Made by a program: the position numbers and the translations under genes. Under the pieces are notes generated by a model that did no database searches, was not told the origin of the DNA, and saw only the letters and a program-made list of their open reading frames with translations. From DAOTUL01 sp034437435 (GTDB taxonomy: Bacteria; Chloroflexota; Anaerolineae; Aggregatilineales; Phototrophicaceae), in contig CAYQJO010000006.1 of the NCBI GenBank assembly GCA_964417785.1, positions 1-46,163 of the forward strand: a stretch of 46,163 nt of DNA, written 5' to 3'. Positions 24,838 to 33,232 of the stretch are shown here, piece by piece. How positions within the stretch are numbered: position 1 is the stretch's first letter; each line of letters starts with the position of its first letter.

Positions 24838-27087
24838 CTAACGGTTCTGGGCATCGCGCACGGCCACCGCGGTCATCGCCACGATGTCGTCCACTTCCGC
24901 GCCGGTCTGCAAGACATGGACCGGTCCACCCACACCCAACAGGATCGGGCCAATTGCATCGGCATCGCTCAGGCGTTCCAGCAGCTTGTAGGCGATGTTG
25001 GCAGATTGCAGATCGGGGAAGACCAGCACATTGGCATCCGACACTCGACTGAAGGGATAACGATCCTCGACAATGTCTGGCACAATAGCGGTATCGGCCT
25101 GCATCTCACCCTCGACCACGATGTCGGGCCGCTTTTCCTCAACCAGCGTCACGGCTTTGCGCACCTTTGCTGACAGCGGGTGCGGTGTGCTGCCAAAGTT
25201 GGAGAAGGACAACATGGCGACCTTCGGCTCGATACCCATTGTCTTCGCAAAGTCGTTGGCGAGTATGGCGATTTCCGCCAGGGCATCGGCGTCCGGATCA
25301 ATGTTGACAGTCGCATCGGTGAAGATATACAGCTTCTCCTGCACCACCATCAGATACACACCGCTGGCATGGTTCACGCCCTCGGTGGTACCGAAAATTT
25401 GCAGCGCCGGACGGATCGTTTCGGGGTATTCGTGTTCTACACCGCTGACGCAGCAGTCGGCATCGCCCTGCTTGACCATCATCAGGCCAAAACGAGTCCG
25501 GCTGCGTAGGTCGCTGGCGGCACGCGGCTTGATCACACCTTTGCGCTGGCGCAGCTTGAGATACTCTTGAATATAGTGGTCGAACTTGTGATCGGTATAC
25601 GGTGTGATGATCGTTGGATTGAAGTCAGTGATATTCAGGCTGGCTATGATGTCCTTGATGACGTCTTCTTTGCCTAACAGGATCGGTTCAGCAAAACCTT
25701 CCTGGAATGCCTGATAGGCAGCCTGGACGATCTTGAGATTTTCACCTTCAGGATAGACCACGCGCTTCTTGTTGCCGATCCTGGCCTGATTGACGATGTT
25801 GTTGCGGGCCAGACGACCGGGGCCGAGGCGGGCAATCAACATGTTGCGATATTCATCCAGGTCGATCTGGCGACGGGCTACACCCGTCCTCATAGCGGCT
25901 TCGGCAATTGCCGGCGCTTCCCACAACAGCACACGCGGGTCCAGAGGGGTCGGGATCAGATATTCGCGGCCAAATTCCATCTTCTCCTTGCCATAAGCCC
26001 GCAGGATCTCCTCCGGCACCGGTTCGTGGGCCAGTTTCGCCAGTGACTGGGCAGCGGCCAGCTTCATCTCTTCGTTGATGCTGGTGGCGTAAACATCCAG
26101 CGCACCTCGGAAGATGAAGGGGAAGCCAAGCACGTTGTTCACCTGATTGGGGTAGTCGCTGCGTCCGGTACCGATGATGACATCCGGGCGGACTTTCTTG
26201 GCCTCTTCCGGCATGATTTCGGGAACCGGGTTCGCCATGGCGAAGATAATCGGATCGTCCGCCATGTCTTTGATCCACTCCGGCTTGATCGCACCGGCAA
26301 CCGACAGACCCAGCGCCACGTCGGCACCCTTAAGTGCCTCTTCCAGTGTGCGCACATCACGGGTGGTGGCAAATTCGGCTTTGTACTTGTTGACGTTCTC
26401 GCGGCCTTCGTAAATGACACCACGCGAGTCGAGCATGACGATGTTTTCCCGCTTGACACCCAGCGAGACATAAAACTTGGCACAGGCAATGGCACTGGCA
26501 CCGGCACCGGTCACAACGATCTTCAGGTCTTCCAGCTTCTTGCCGATGATCTCACAGGCGTTCAGCAGCGCCGCGCCGGAAATGATGGCGGTACCGTGCT
26601 GGTCGTCGTGGAACACCGGGATATCGAGTTCAGCCTTGAGGGTTTCCTCGATCTCGAAACATTCTGGTGCTTTGATGTCTTCCAGGTTGATGCCGCCAAA
26701 GGTGGGGGCAATTGCCCGGCAGGCCGCGATAATCTCCGCAGCCGTTGTGCAGTTCACTTCGATGTCGAACACATCCACATCGGCAAAGCGCTTGAACAGA
26801 ACCCCCTTGCCTTCCATCACCGGCTTGCCACCCATCGGTCCCAGGTTACCCAGACCCAAAACGGCACTACCGTTAGAGACGACAGCGACCAGATTGCCCT
26901 TTGCCGTCATGGTGTAGACTTCAAGCGGGTCTTCATCAATTGCCAGACAAGCTTCTGCCACACCCGGTGAATAAGCCAGCGACAGGTGCAACTGAGTGGT
27001 GAGCGGCTTGGTCGGAGTAACCTGAATCTTACCCGGACGCCCCATGCGATGATAATTGAGTGCATCCTCTTTTGTAAATGATGCCAT
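24838..27087 (-). CDS. maeB: NADP-type malic enzyme with phosphotransacetylase-like domain
   Basis: Oxidative decarboxylation of malate to pyruvate and CO2. 749 residues, like E. coli MaeB (759). N-terminal malic domain (LSLAYSPGVAEACLAI, FDIEVNC, FHDDQHGTAIISGAALLNA), NAD(P)-binding domain with GAGASAIACAKFY near 195, then from about 430 a PTA/PTB domain that in this family acts as an allosteric acetyl-CoA sensor. Start at 27087 (MASFTKEDALNYH) with AAAGGA upstream; a longer frame of 18 residues is not family-like. A CRP-like site lies about 140 bases upstream and a terminator follows the stop. Confidence 0.95.
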   Translation of the reverse strand: MASFTKEDALNYHRMGRPGKIQVTPTKPLTTQLHLSLAYSPGVAEACLAIDEDPLEVYTMTAKGNLVAVVSNGSAVLGLGNLGPMGGKPVMEGKGVLFKRFADVDVFDIEVNCTTAAEIIAACRAIAPTFGGINLEDIKAPECFEIEETLKAELDIPVFHDDQHGTAIISGAALLNACEIIGKKLEDLKIVVTGAGASAIACAKFYVSLGVKRENIVMLDSRGVIYEGRENVNKYKAEFATTRDVRTLEEALKGADVALGLSVAGAIKPEWIKDMADDPIIFAMANPVPEIMPEEAKKVRPDVIIGTGRSDYPNQVNNVLGFPFIFRGALDVYATSINEEMKLAAAQSLAKLAHEPVPEEILRAYGKEKMEFGREYLIPTPLDPRVLLWEAPAIAEAAMRTGVARRQIDLDEYRNMLIARLGPGRLARNNIVNQARIGNKKRVVYPEGENLKIVQAAYQAFQEGFAEPILLGKEDVIKDIIASLNITDFNPTIITPYTDHKFDHYIQEYLKLRQRKGVIKPRAASDLRSRTRFGLMMVKQGDADCCVSGVEHEYPETIRPALQIFGTTEGVNHASGVYLMVVQEKLYIFTDATVNIDPDADALAEIAILANDFAKTMGIEPKVAMLSFSNFGSTPHPLSAKVRKAVTLVEEKRPDIVVEGEMQADTAIVPDIVEDRYPFSRVSDANVLVFPDLQSANIAYKLLERLSDADAIGPILLGVGGPVHVLQTGAEVDDIVAMTAVAVRDAQNR

Positions 27088-27225
27088 TTTCGGTTCCTTT
27101 GTAATTTTCGCACTATAAACGCGAGGTTCACGACCCCCCACAATTCAGCATAGGACAGGCAGAATGGGACGAACAGTGATATTGTTCATCTCCCGTAGGA
27201 TAATTTGTCATAATCATTGAAATAT

Positions 27226-27241
27226 TGTGAATTTAATCACA
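27226..27241. promoter_or_regulatory. CRP-like operator upstream of maeB
   Basis: TGTGA-ATTTAA-TCACA: both half-sites match the cAMP receptor protein consensus (TGTGA-N6-TCACA) exactly. It lies just after the sulfatase-like stop and about 140 bases before the maeB ATG, in an AT-rich 162-base gap. A CRP/FNR-family regulator acting on maeB is inferred; none is encoded in this window. Confidence 0.55.
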
Positions 27242-27249
27242 ATCACAAT

Positions 27250-28719
27250 TCATTCGAGGTACCCCAGAGCGCGTAAACGTTCCGCCATGGCCGCGTCTAT
27301 GGCACCCACACCCTGTCCGCTGAGGCGCTGCTGCTCAGCGGACAGGACAAACGCCGCTAATCGAGTTTGCAGAGTCAGCACAGTCGATTCATAGCGGGCG
27401 GACAGGTCCACTTTCTCTCCTGGATCGGCATCCAGATCAAACAGACCGTCCACATGGTTTTCTGCCACGGCCAGTTTATGTGAACCGTCGTAGATGGCTC
27501 GCCGCACACGGTCCAACCGCAACCGTTCGATCAACTGCGGTTGGCGGTGTTCGATCAGGTTGAGGAAAGTCTGCGGCGGGAACGCCTCAGCATAGGCCAT
27601 TCCACTCTCAGCATCGGCCCCGGTCAGCGATAATCCGCTGTCGTCCAAACCTGCTGCTGCCAGCACTGTGTGGAACACCCGGCGGGTGCTGACGGTGGTG
27701 CGGATTCGTCGCCCCGCTGCGAAACTGTCCGGATACCGGATCAACAGCGGCACCTGCACCAGTTCCTGGTAGACGACGAAGCTATGGCCGAAAAAACCAT
27801 GATCGCCATGTCCTTCGCCGTGATCGGCCACCACAATGACCATCGTATCGTCCAACGCCGATAGAGTCGCCAGTAAACGGCCTAAATGGGCGTCCTGGTG
27901 GGCGATTTCAGCATCATAGAAGGCGTTGATGACAGCTTCCTCGTCTGGCGTGAGCGTATCGTCAACCGGACTGGCCCAACGGGCGGCATCCGCGTTGAAG
28001 CGGCGCATGATGGCATACGCATCCCGGCTGAGTTCTGGTGCTACTTGATCCAGGTCGGCTTGCGGCGGACCATAGGGCAGATGTGCGCCCATGACATTGA
28101 GGAAGGCAAACAACGGACGGGTGCGCCCACCCTGCCGGTGCCGCAGCAGATAATCGCGCAGATCATCAACCGATTGGCGCGTATTGCCTTTGTAGTTGAC
28201 GGCTGAGGTCCATATGGGAGTCAGCAGCGGATGCAGCGACACCCGGAACAGCCAGTCCGAATGGGCGAACTGGTTGCTCACCCGACGGGCAAAGCGCCCC
28301 CAGGTACGCCGGAACGGATTGTTGGTGGCATGGACGGGGCGTTCGGGTGCGGCACCAGCGTAATTATAGAACACATCAAAACCGCGCTGTAAGCCGTTGT
28401 CCAGCACGCCCACCAGCGGGTTATTACAGAAGGCCGCCGTGTGATAGCCGTGCTGGCGCAGCACCTCGGCCAGCACCGGAAAAGCATGCGATAACTGGCT
28501 GTTGGCCTGCGTGACCTGGTGCGCGGTGGGATAAACACCGGTAAACAGCGAGGCATGGGCTGGGATGGTCCACTGGGCCGGCGAGACCGCCCGTTCAAAC
28601 AGGGTCGCCCCTGCCGCAAACGCATCCAACTGGGGCGATGTCGCCCGACTATAGCCATAGGCCGACAGGCGGTCGCGCCGCACCGTATCCAGAACAATCA
28701 ATACAATATCAGGAGCCAT
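27250..28719 (-). CDS. Sulfatase/alkaline-phosphatase-superfamily hydrolase
   Basis: 489-residue metal hydrolase of the sulfatase fold. N-terminal metal site IVLIVLDTVRRD, C-terminal metal site VVVADHGEGHGDHGFFGHS. At the place of the sulfatase C/S-x-P-x-R motif it has T51-I-P-A-H (in SPAQWTIPAHASLFTG), so formylglycine cannot form and the nucleophile would be Thr, as in phosphotransferases and phosphomonoesterases of this fold. No signal peptide, so cytoplasmic. ATG at 28719 has AAAGGA at five bases; the ATG two codons earlier abuts that site. Substrate unknown; phosphate or phosphonate esters are as likely as sulfates. Confidence 0.85.
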   Translation of the reverse strand: MAPDIVLIVLDTVRRDRLSAYGYSRATSPQLDAFAAGATLFERAVSPAQWTIPAHASLFTGVYPTAHQVTQANSQLSHAFPVLAEVLRQHGYHTAAFCNNPLVGVLDNGLQRGFDVFYNYAGAAPERPVHATNNPFRRTWGRFARRVSNQFAHSDWLFRVSLHPLLTPIWTSAVNYKGNTRQSVDDLRDYLLRHRQGGRTRPLFAFLNVMGAHLPYGPPQADLDQVAPELSRDAYAIMRRFNADAARWASPVDDTLTPDEEAVINAFYDAEIAHQDAHLGRLLATLSALDDTMVIVVADHGEGHGDHGFFGHSFVVYQELVQVPLLIRYPDSFAAGRRIRTTVSTRRVFHTVLAAAGLDDSGLSLTGADAESGMAYAEAFPPQTFLNLIEHRQPQLIERLRLDRVRRAIYDGSHKLAVAENHVDGLFDLDADPGEKVDLSARYESTVLTLQTRLAAFVLSAEQQRLSGQGVGAIDAAMAERLRALGYLE

Positions 28720-28805
28720 CTTCATCCTTTCCGCAGAGCGTAGGATAGCATTTTCGCCTCAGTGCGACAATAATGTGCATGGAAGATAACGCGGAGAGAC
28801 GCAGA

Positions 28806-29447
28806 ATGACCTATGTATCCCATCGCAAGCCGGAAGGCAATATCGTCATTAGCTGGATTGCCCGCTTCATTCTGCGCCTGATGGGCTGGCGTATCACCGG
28901 CATGGTCCCGGACGAGGACAAAATGGTCATTGTCGCCGGATGGCACACGAGCAACATGGACGGCATCATCATGATTCTGACCGGCCTGTCGGCACAGGTA
29001 CGCCTCCAGTTCATGATCAAAGCTGAACTCACACGCGGGGTCATCGGTTGGCTGGTCAGGTTGTTCGGCGGTTTGGGGGTGGACCGGCGGTCCAGTTTCG
29101 GTGCGGTCGATAGCGCCACTGAATTGTTCAAGCAACGGGACCATCTGGCGCTGGCGGTCTCGCCCGAAGGTACCCGGCGAAAACTTGATCACTGGAAAAC
29201 CGGCTTCTACTGGATCGCAAAGGATGCCGGTGTGCCAATTTTGTGTGCTTCAATCGACTATAAACGCAAAGAAATCCACATCAATGGCGACCAGATGTTT
29301 TATCCATCGGGTGACATTGAAACCGACATCGAAAAAGTGTGGGATTGCTACCGGGATGTAACGGCTCGCTATCCAGAACGCGCCAACGATATGCGCCTGC
29401 GACCAACAGCCTTGCGTTCCAAATCCAGCACTGAACCGAATGCCTGA
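28806..29447 (+). CDS. Lysophospholipid acyltransferase (PlsC-like)
   Basis: 213-residue acyltransferase of the glycerol-phosphate acyltransferase family, probably acting at the membrane in phospholipid synthesis. Motif I is HTSNMD (HX4D, catalytic His/Asp) near residue 45, preceded by a hydrophobic stretch (ISWIARFILRLMGW); motif III is SPEGTRRK near 120. Start at 28806 (MTYVSHRKPEG) with GGAGAG upstream; an ATG 33 bases earlier is possible but lacks a site. Divergent from the sulfatase-like gene. Confidence 0.85.
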   Translation: MTYVSHRKPEGNIVISWIARFILRLMGWRITGMVPDEDKMVIVAGWHTSNMDGIIMILTGLSAQVRLQFMIKAELTRGVIGWLVRLFGGLGVDRRSSFGAVDSATELFKQRDHLALAVSPEGTRRKLDHWKTGFYWIAKDAGVPILCASIDYKRKEIHINGDQMFYPSGDIETDIEKVWDCYRDVTARYPERANDMRLRPTALRSKSSTEPNA

Positions 29448-29505
29448 CATCTCGAAATCTATCTGCTAATATTGTAACCGGCACACATTTTCAGGAGAAT
29501 TTTTG

Positions 29506-30261
29506 ATGAAACTGGCGGTAATCTCGGATATTCACGGCAACCTGACCGCACTCGACGCCGTGCTGGCCGACCTGGAAACGGTCGAAGCGGTCGACAAAAT
29601 CTGGGTGCTGGGCGATCATGCCGCTTTTGGCCCCCGTCCAGCAGAGTGTGTTCAGCGCATTCGGGCGCTGGACGAAGAAAAAACCGACATCATCGGCGGC
29701 AACACCGACCGCTATCTGGTGACAGGTGAACGGTTTCATCTGCCGCCGGTCACGGAAGAAGACACTTTCAAGGGTCTGGTGGCTGCACGGACTGCCGTTG
29801 ACGCCATGCTCAACTGGGGTCTGGCCCGACTCACCTGGGAGGATTACCAATATCTTTCGAAAATGTTGGGTAAGGAAGTTAACCTGGGAGCCGAAGGCTA
29901 CGGGTATGTGATCGGCTATCACGCGATTCCGGGCAGCGACGAAGCCATGATGAAGCCGGATACCCCGCGTGAACAGGCTGCCGATTATCTGCTGGACCGC
30001 GAAGGCCGTCTGGGGATCGGCGGACACACTCACCTTCAGATGGACCGCACCCTGGGCGACTGGCGAGCGGTCAATGTGGGCAGCGTTGGCCTGTCATTTG
30101 ATATGCCGGGTAAGGCGCAGTGGGGATTGTTCACCTTCGAGAAAGGCAGTGTCATCGTCGATCTGCGAGCAGTGCCTTACGATGTCGATACGCTGGAAGC
30201 CGACCTCAAGGCGGTCGAGCATCCCGCGCCGGATTGGGTCCTCAGCAAAGTGCGGGGATAG
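29506..30261 (+). CDS. Metallophosphoesterase (YfcE/calcineurin-like)
   Basis: Two-metal phosphoesterase of 251 residues. Motifs in order: ISDIHGN (DxH), GDHAAFGPRP (GD...GP), GGNTDR (GNxD type), GYHAIP, and GHTHLQM (GHxH). Likely acts on small phosphodiesters or phosphomonoesters; no specific substrate can be read. AGGAG is eight bases before the ATG; a TTG directly upstream is less likely. The next gene begins three bases after its stop, so they form a pair. Confidence 0.9.
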   Translation: MKLAVISDIHGNLTALDAVLADLETVEAVDKIWVLGDHAAFGPRPAECVQRIRALDEEKTDIIGGNTDRYLVTGERFHLPPVTEEDTFKGLVAARTAVDAMLNWGLARLTWEDYQYLSKMLGKEVNLGAEGYGYVIGYHAIPGSDEAMMKPDTPREQAADYLLDREGRLGIGGHTHLQMDRTLGDWRAVNVGSVGLSFDMPGKAQWGLFTFEKGSVIVDLRAVPYDVDTLEADLKAVEHPAPDWVLSKVRG

Positions 30262-30264
30262 CCG

Positions 30265-30867
30265 ATGCGCGACCGGATCACCGACGAGATCAACCGCGAA
30301 AACGGTTATGGGGTCTTCCTGCTATCACAGATGGACAGCGTGCCGGAGACCCTGCAATTCATCATCGCCACTACCGAATTCGATGAAGAAGCTAACGGCC
30401 TGCGCGACCGCAGCCGCTACGTGGTGCGGGCCATTGGCGTGCAGGAACACCGGGTAAGCATGGGCATCTTTAAAGGGATCGGATTCAAAGACGATCACCC
30501 GCTGCTCTACGCCTATAACACCGCGCCGGTGGGTGTTTTCTTCCGGGGAACAGCCGACCATCCGCATGAGCTTGTGCTGGACATTTTTCAGGCGTATGCC
30601 AGCACCTTCGGTCCCTGGCACCACATCCCGGAGTACCTGAACGCCAGCAAGCCCCTGCTCGACCTGGTGAAGAGTGGTGGCGATCTGTTGGGCGAAATGC
30701 CGCGCCCACTGGCGGATCAAATGGAGACGGTGCTGCGCCATCACGGCCTGGAGACCAAACTGCTTGAGGCCGAAAACAACGCCCGACCGCCCATGCAGGT
30801 GATGCTGCTGGACGATTCGTATGTCATCGCTATGGATTTCAGTGTGGATGAACTGGGCAAAGCCTGA
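30265..30867 (+). CDS. Hypothetical protein, 200 residues
   Basis: Not recognised. Soluble, no signal peptide or membrane segment. Predicted alpha/beta with a strand-rich first half (YVVRAIGVQEHRVSMGIF) and a helical second half ending in VMLLDDSYVIAMDFSVDE. ATG three bases after the metallophosphoesterase stop with GGGATAG as weak ribosome-binding site, so co-translated with it and plausibly working with it. Confidence 0.7.
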   Translation: MRDRITDEINRENGYGVFLLSQMDSVPETLQFIIATTEFDEEANGLRDRSRYVVRAIGVQEHRVSMGIFKGIGFKDDHPLLYAYNTAPVGVFFRGTADHPHELVLDIFQAYASTFGPWHHIPEYLNASKPLLDLVKSGGDLLGEMPRPLADQMETVLRHHGLETKLLEAENNARPPMQVMLLDDSYVIAMDFSVDELGKA

Positions 30868-30886
30868 ATACCCGACGGTCTTCGTG

Positions 30887-30892
30887 TATAAT
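30887..30892 (+). promoter_or_regulatory. -10 element of a leaderless gene
   Basis: Perfect TATAAT, six bases before the ATG at 30899. With usual spacing transcription would begin at or next to the A of the ATG, giving a leaderless mRNA; no ribosome-binding site is present. No good -35. Confidence 0.6.
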
Positions 30893-30898
30893 TGAACC

Positions 30899-31234
30899 AT
30901 GAGTGAGCCAGATTTCTTCCCGACACCGTCCAGCCCGGAGCGCGGCATCGTGCGCTGGTTGTGGCTGGCTTTTCATGCCGCCCTCTTCGCCGGGGTTGTT
31001 TTCGGCTATCCCTGGCTGCTGAACACCTTTCCGGAGATTTTCGCCAGCAACATCGTCTGGATGGGACTGCCGGTGTGGTGCGGGATTTTGCTGCTTCATT
31101 TGATGCTGGTTGTCCTGATTGATGTGCGCGAGGGCATCGTGCGCGGACGGCGGGACCGCCAGCGCCGCAAGCAGTTCGAATCGATCAGACAGGAATCGCG
31201 CCGCCGTTATATGTCTGAGCGTATTCGCTCATAG
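30899..31234 (+). CDS. Small membrane protein with two transmembrane segments
   Basis: 111 residues: cytoplasmic start, hydrophobic segments at about 20-45 and 55-78 joined by a short loop, and a highly basic C-terminal tail (REGIVRGRRDRQRRKQFE) that should face the cytoplasm. Family not certain; similar two-TM proteins with basic tails are common and mostly uncharacterised. Appears leaderless. Its last six bases overlap the 3' end of the convergent Argonaute gene. Confidence 0.7.
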   Translation: MSEPDFFPTPSSPERGIVRWLWLAFHAALFAGVVFGYPWLLNTFPEIFASNIVWMGLPVWCGILLLHLMLVVLIDVREGIVRGRRDRQRRKQFESIRQESRRRYMSERIRS

Positions 31235-33226
31235 CCAGAAAGCCACCTCACCTTCATTCGCCTGGAAACGCCCACCTTTACGCAACCAATCGCTCAGTTG
31301 GTCGGCATTCAGGACCGTCACCGGCAGTTTGGGCAGCCGTTCTGTGCCATATGCCAGCAGCGTCCATACCAGCACCCCGCGCAGTGCCTTATCGATTGCC
31401 AATGGCGGCTGACCGGCGCTCACCGTGCGGATGTGAAGGGGCTGCGGTGTGATGTCGTCTTTGGGCAGTGACGAGATGAGCAGTGCTTCGCTGTCGTTGA
31501 GCTTAAAAGCACTGCCCCAGGGCGGCTGGACCACACCGTTATCAATGGCGTAGATGCGCGGCGCACCGAAACGGATAACCTCAACCGGCAGAAATGCTGC
31601 CTTGATCGCCTGTCCCCAGACGGTCAGCGCCGTGAGCAAATCTTCCCACAACGCACCATCGTGGTGAATCACCACCCGCTTGCCGCTGAAATCCCGCTGC
31701 GGAAACAGATCACGCAGCAGCAGATACGGTAGTTGTTCGCCTTCCACCGTCGAATCGCGAATGATATAGCGCATAAATGTACCGTCGGACTGATAGACTC
31801 GGGCAATCGCAGTGAAGTGCTGCTGGTCGTCGCGGACCTCGCGCACCACGTCCAGTCCGACGACGAAATCGGCGTGTTCCAACGGTTCGGTCAGCACAAA
31901 CGGACTGCTGCCGGTCTTGCCCAGGATTCCCATGATGATCGCAGGCATCGCCTCCGGGTCATCCAGCGTGGACTCATAAATGACATGGATGGGCAGCGCC
32001 CGGCCCAGTGTCAGTGACCGGACATAGGCGGCGCTGGCATCGTCGTCGGATTCGTCGTCCTCGTCGGTCCCGATGTCGTCGGGGAAGAACGCCAGAATGA
32101 TGTCCGGGTTCTCTTTTTCGACCACCCGCACCGCACTTTCGAGATTGCTGCGCGAGACCACGCGCACGCGACGCTCACGCACGACCTCGATCTGAAAATC
32201 GAAACTGCGGTCAAGCTGCCGTTGCAGCGCCTCGACAAAATCTTCCAGTTTCAGCGTCAGGGTGTTGACGACGCAGACGCGAACAGGCGTTTTTGCGAAT
32301 GTCGGGCGCAAGTGGTAAACGCCGCATTTGGCAAAATCGTAGGGCAGTGTATCGGCATTGTAGGGACGTACCCGGTTTTCGTCAAAGCGGAGGTTCATCT
32401 CAAAATCAGCGGAGAAAAATGCATCGGGATGGGTCCGGGCGTTATAGGCACTGGCGAGGATGCCCGCCTCTTTGGGAATGTCGCTGACCGTGCGCACATG
32501 TTGGGCGCGGGTAGCAGGCGACATCTGCAAAGCCTGGGTGGCCTGCCGCATATCGACATCGTAATGGCGAATCTGGGGCAATCGGACAATCAGACGTAAA
32601 TCGCTGGCGGAGAAGTCACGTACATCTCGCCGGACCTGTAAGCGCAAAATCGGGTCCACGCCGCCTTCCACTATTTTGACGATCTCGCCCCGGTTGCCGG
32701 CGCTATCGGTGGCCCATAAACCCACCAGCTTCTCGGCAGGGTCCTGGCCCTGGACGAACTGAGCAATCGAGCGGTCGTAGAGCAGGCGCGAAGCGATGGA
32801 AATCGACACGGACGGCTGACCTTCGACATCCCAGGGTTGCAGACGGTGTTCACGCTCCACTGTCGCATGGCGAATACGGGTGCCGGATCGCGCCAGCGCT
32901 GCCGTAATTTGCTCGTCCAGGTCGCGCAGTTGCGTCCGGATAACGAAATCGGCAATCGTTTGTGGCGGTAAATCAACTTCCGGCGCGGGTGTAAGCTGTT
33001 CAATCTCCGGGTATTCATCGCGTAGGAAAGCCAGATCGTTCTCAGCGCGAATGCTATCCGATAGCAACCATTCACCCGACCATATCCAGAATCCACCCAG
33101 TGTGCGCCGCAGCCGAACGGCCACCCGCAGCCCCAGACGCGGTAACTCCGTCGTCAGCGCCAGCCGATAAACGTGAATCGCTGGAGGCGTCTCAACCGGG
33201 AATATCTCGACAAACAGTTCGGACAT
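31229..33226 (-). CDS. Prokaryotic Argonaute (full-length, catalytic tetrad present)
   Basis: Guide-directed nucleic-acid endonuclease candidate, 665 residues, the size of long pAgos. C-terminal PIWI core is clear: FVVGLDVVRE (Asp459), TVEGEQLP (Glu497, glutamate finger), VVIHHDGALWED (Asp523) and LPKLPVTVLNADQLSDW (Asp642). Spacings from the first Asp (38, 64, 183) resemble those I recall for Thermus TtAgo (34, 68, 182). MID features precede it: PDIILAFFPDD, then IHVIYESTL...IIMGILGKTG with the conserved Lys. N/PAZ-like regions occupy 1-330, and GVYHLRPTFAKTPVRVCVVNT leads into MID. The protein ends FWL, as expected for a C-terminal carboxylate at the 5'-phosphate pocket. MID carries an acidic insertion (GTDEDDESDDD) and a changed YK-type motif. 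Starts four bases after a dehydrogenase stop with no clear ribosome-binding site, so coupled to it. Confidence 0.85.
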   Translation of the reverse strand: MSELFVEIFPVETPPAIHVYRLALTTELPRLGLRVAVRLRRTLGGFWIWSGEWLLSDSIRAENDLAFLRDEYPEIEQLTPAPEVDLPPQTIADFVIRTQLRDLDEQITAALARSGTRIRHATVEREHRLQPWDVEGQPSVSISIASRLLYDRSIAQFVQGQDPAEKLVGLWATDSAGNRGEIVKIVEGGVDPILRLQVRRDVRDFSASDLRLIVRLPQIRHYDVDMRQATQALQMSPATRAQHVRTVSDIPKEAGILASAYNARTHPDAFFSADFEMNLRFDENRVRPYNADTLPYDFAKCGVYHLRPTFAKTPVRVCVVNTLTLKLEDFVEALQRQLDRSFDFQIEVVRERRVRVVSRSNLESAVRVVEKENPDIILAFFPDDIGTDEDDESDDDASAAYVRSLTLGRALPIHVIYESTLDDPEAMPAIIMGILGKTGSSPFVLTEPLEHADFVVGLDVVREVRDDQQHFTAIARVYQSDGTFMRYIIRDSTVEGEQLPYLLLRDLFPQRDFSGKRVVIHHDGALWEDLLTALTVWGQAIKAAFLPVEVIRFGAPRIYAIDNGVVQPPWGSAFKLNDSEALLISSLPKDDITPQPLHIRTVSAGQPPLAIDKALRGVLVWTLLAYGTERLPKLPVTVLNADQLSDWLRKGGRFQANEGEVAFWL

Positions 33227-33232
33227 GACATT

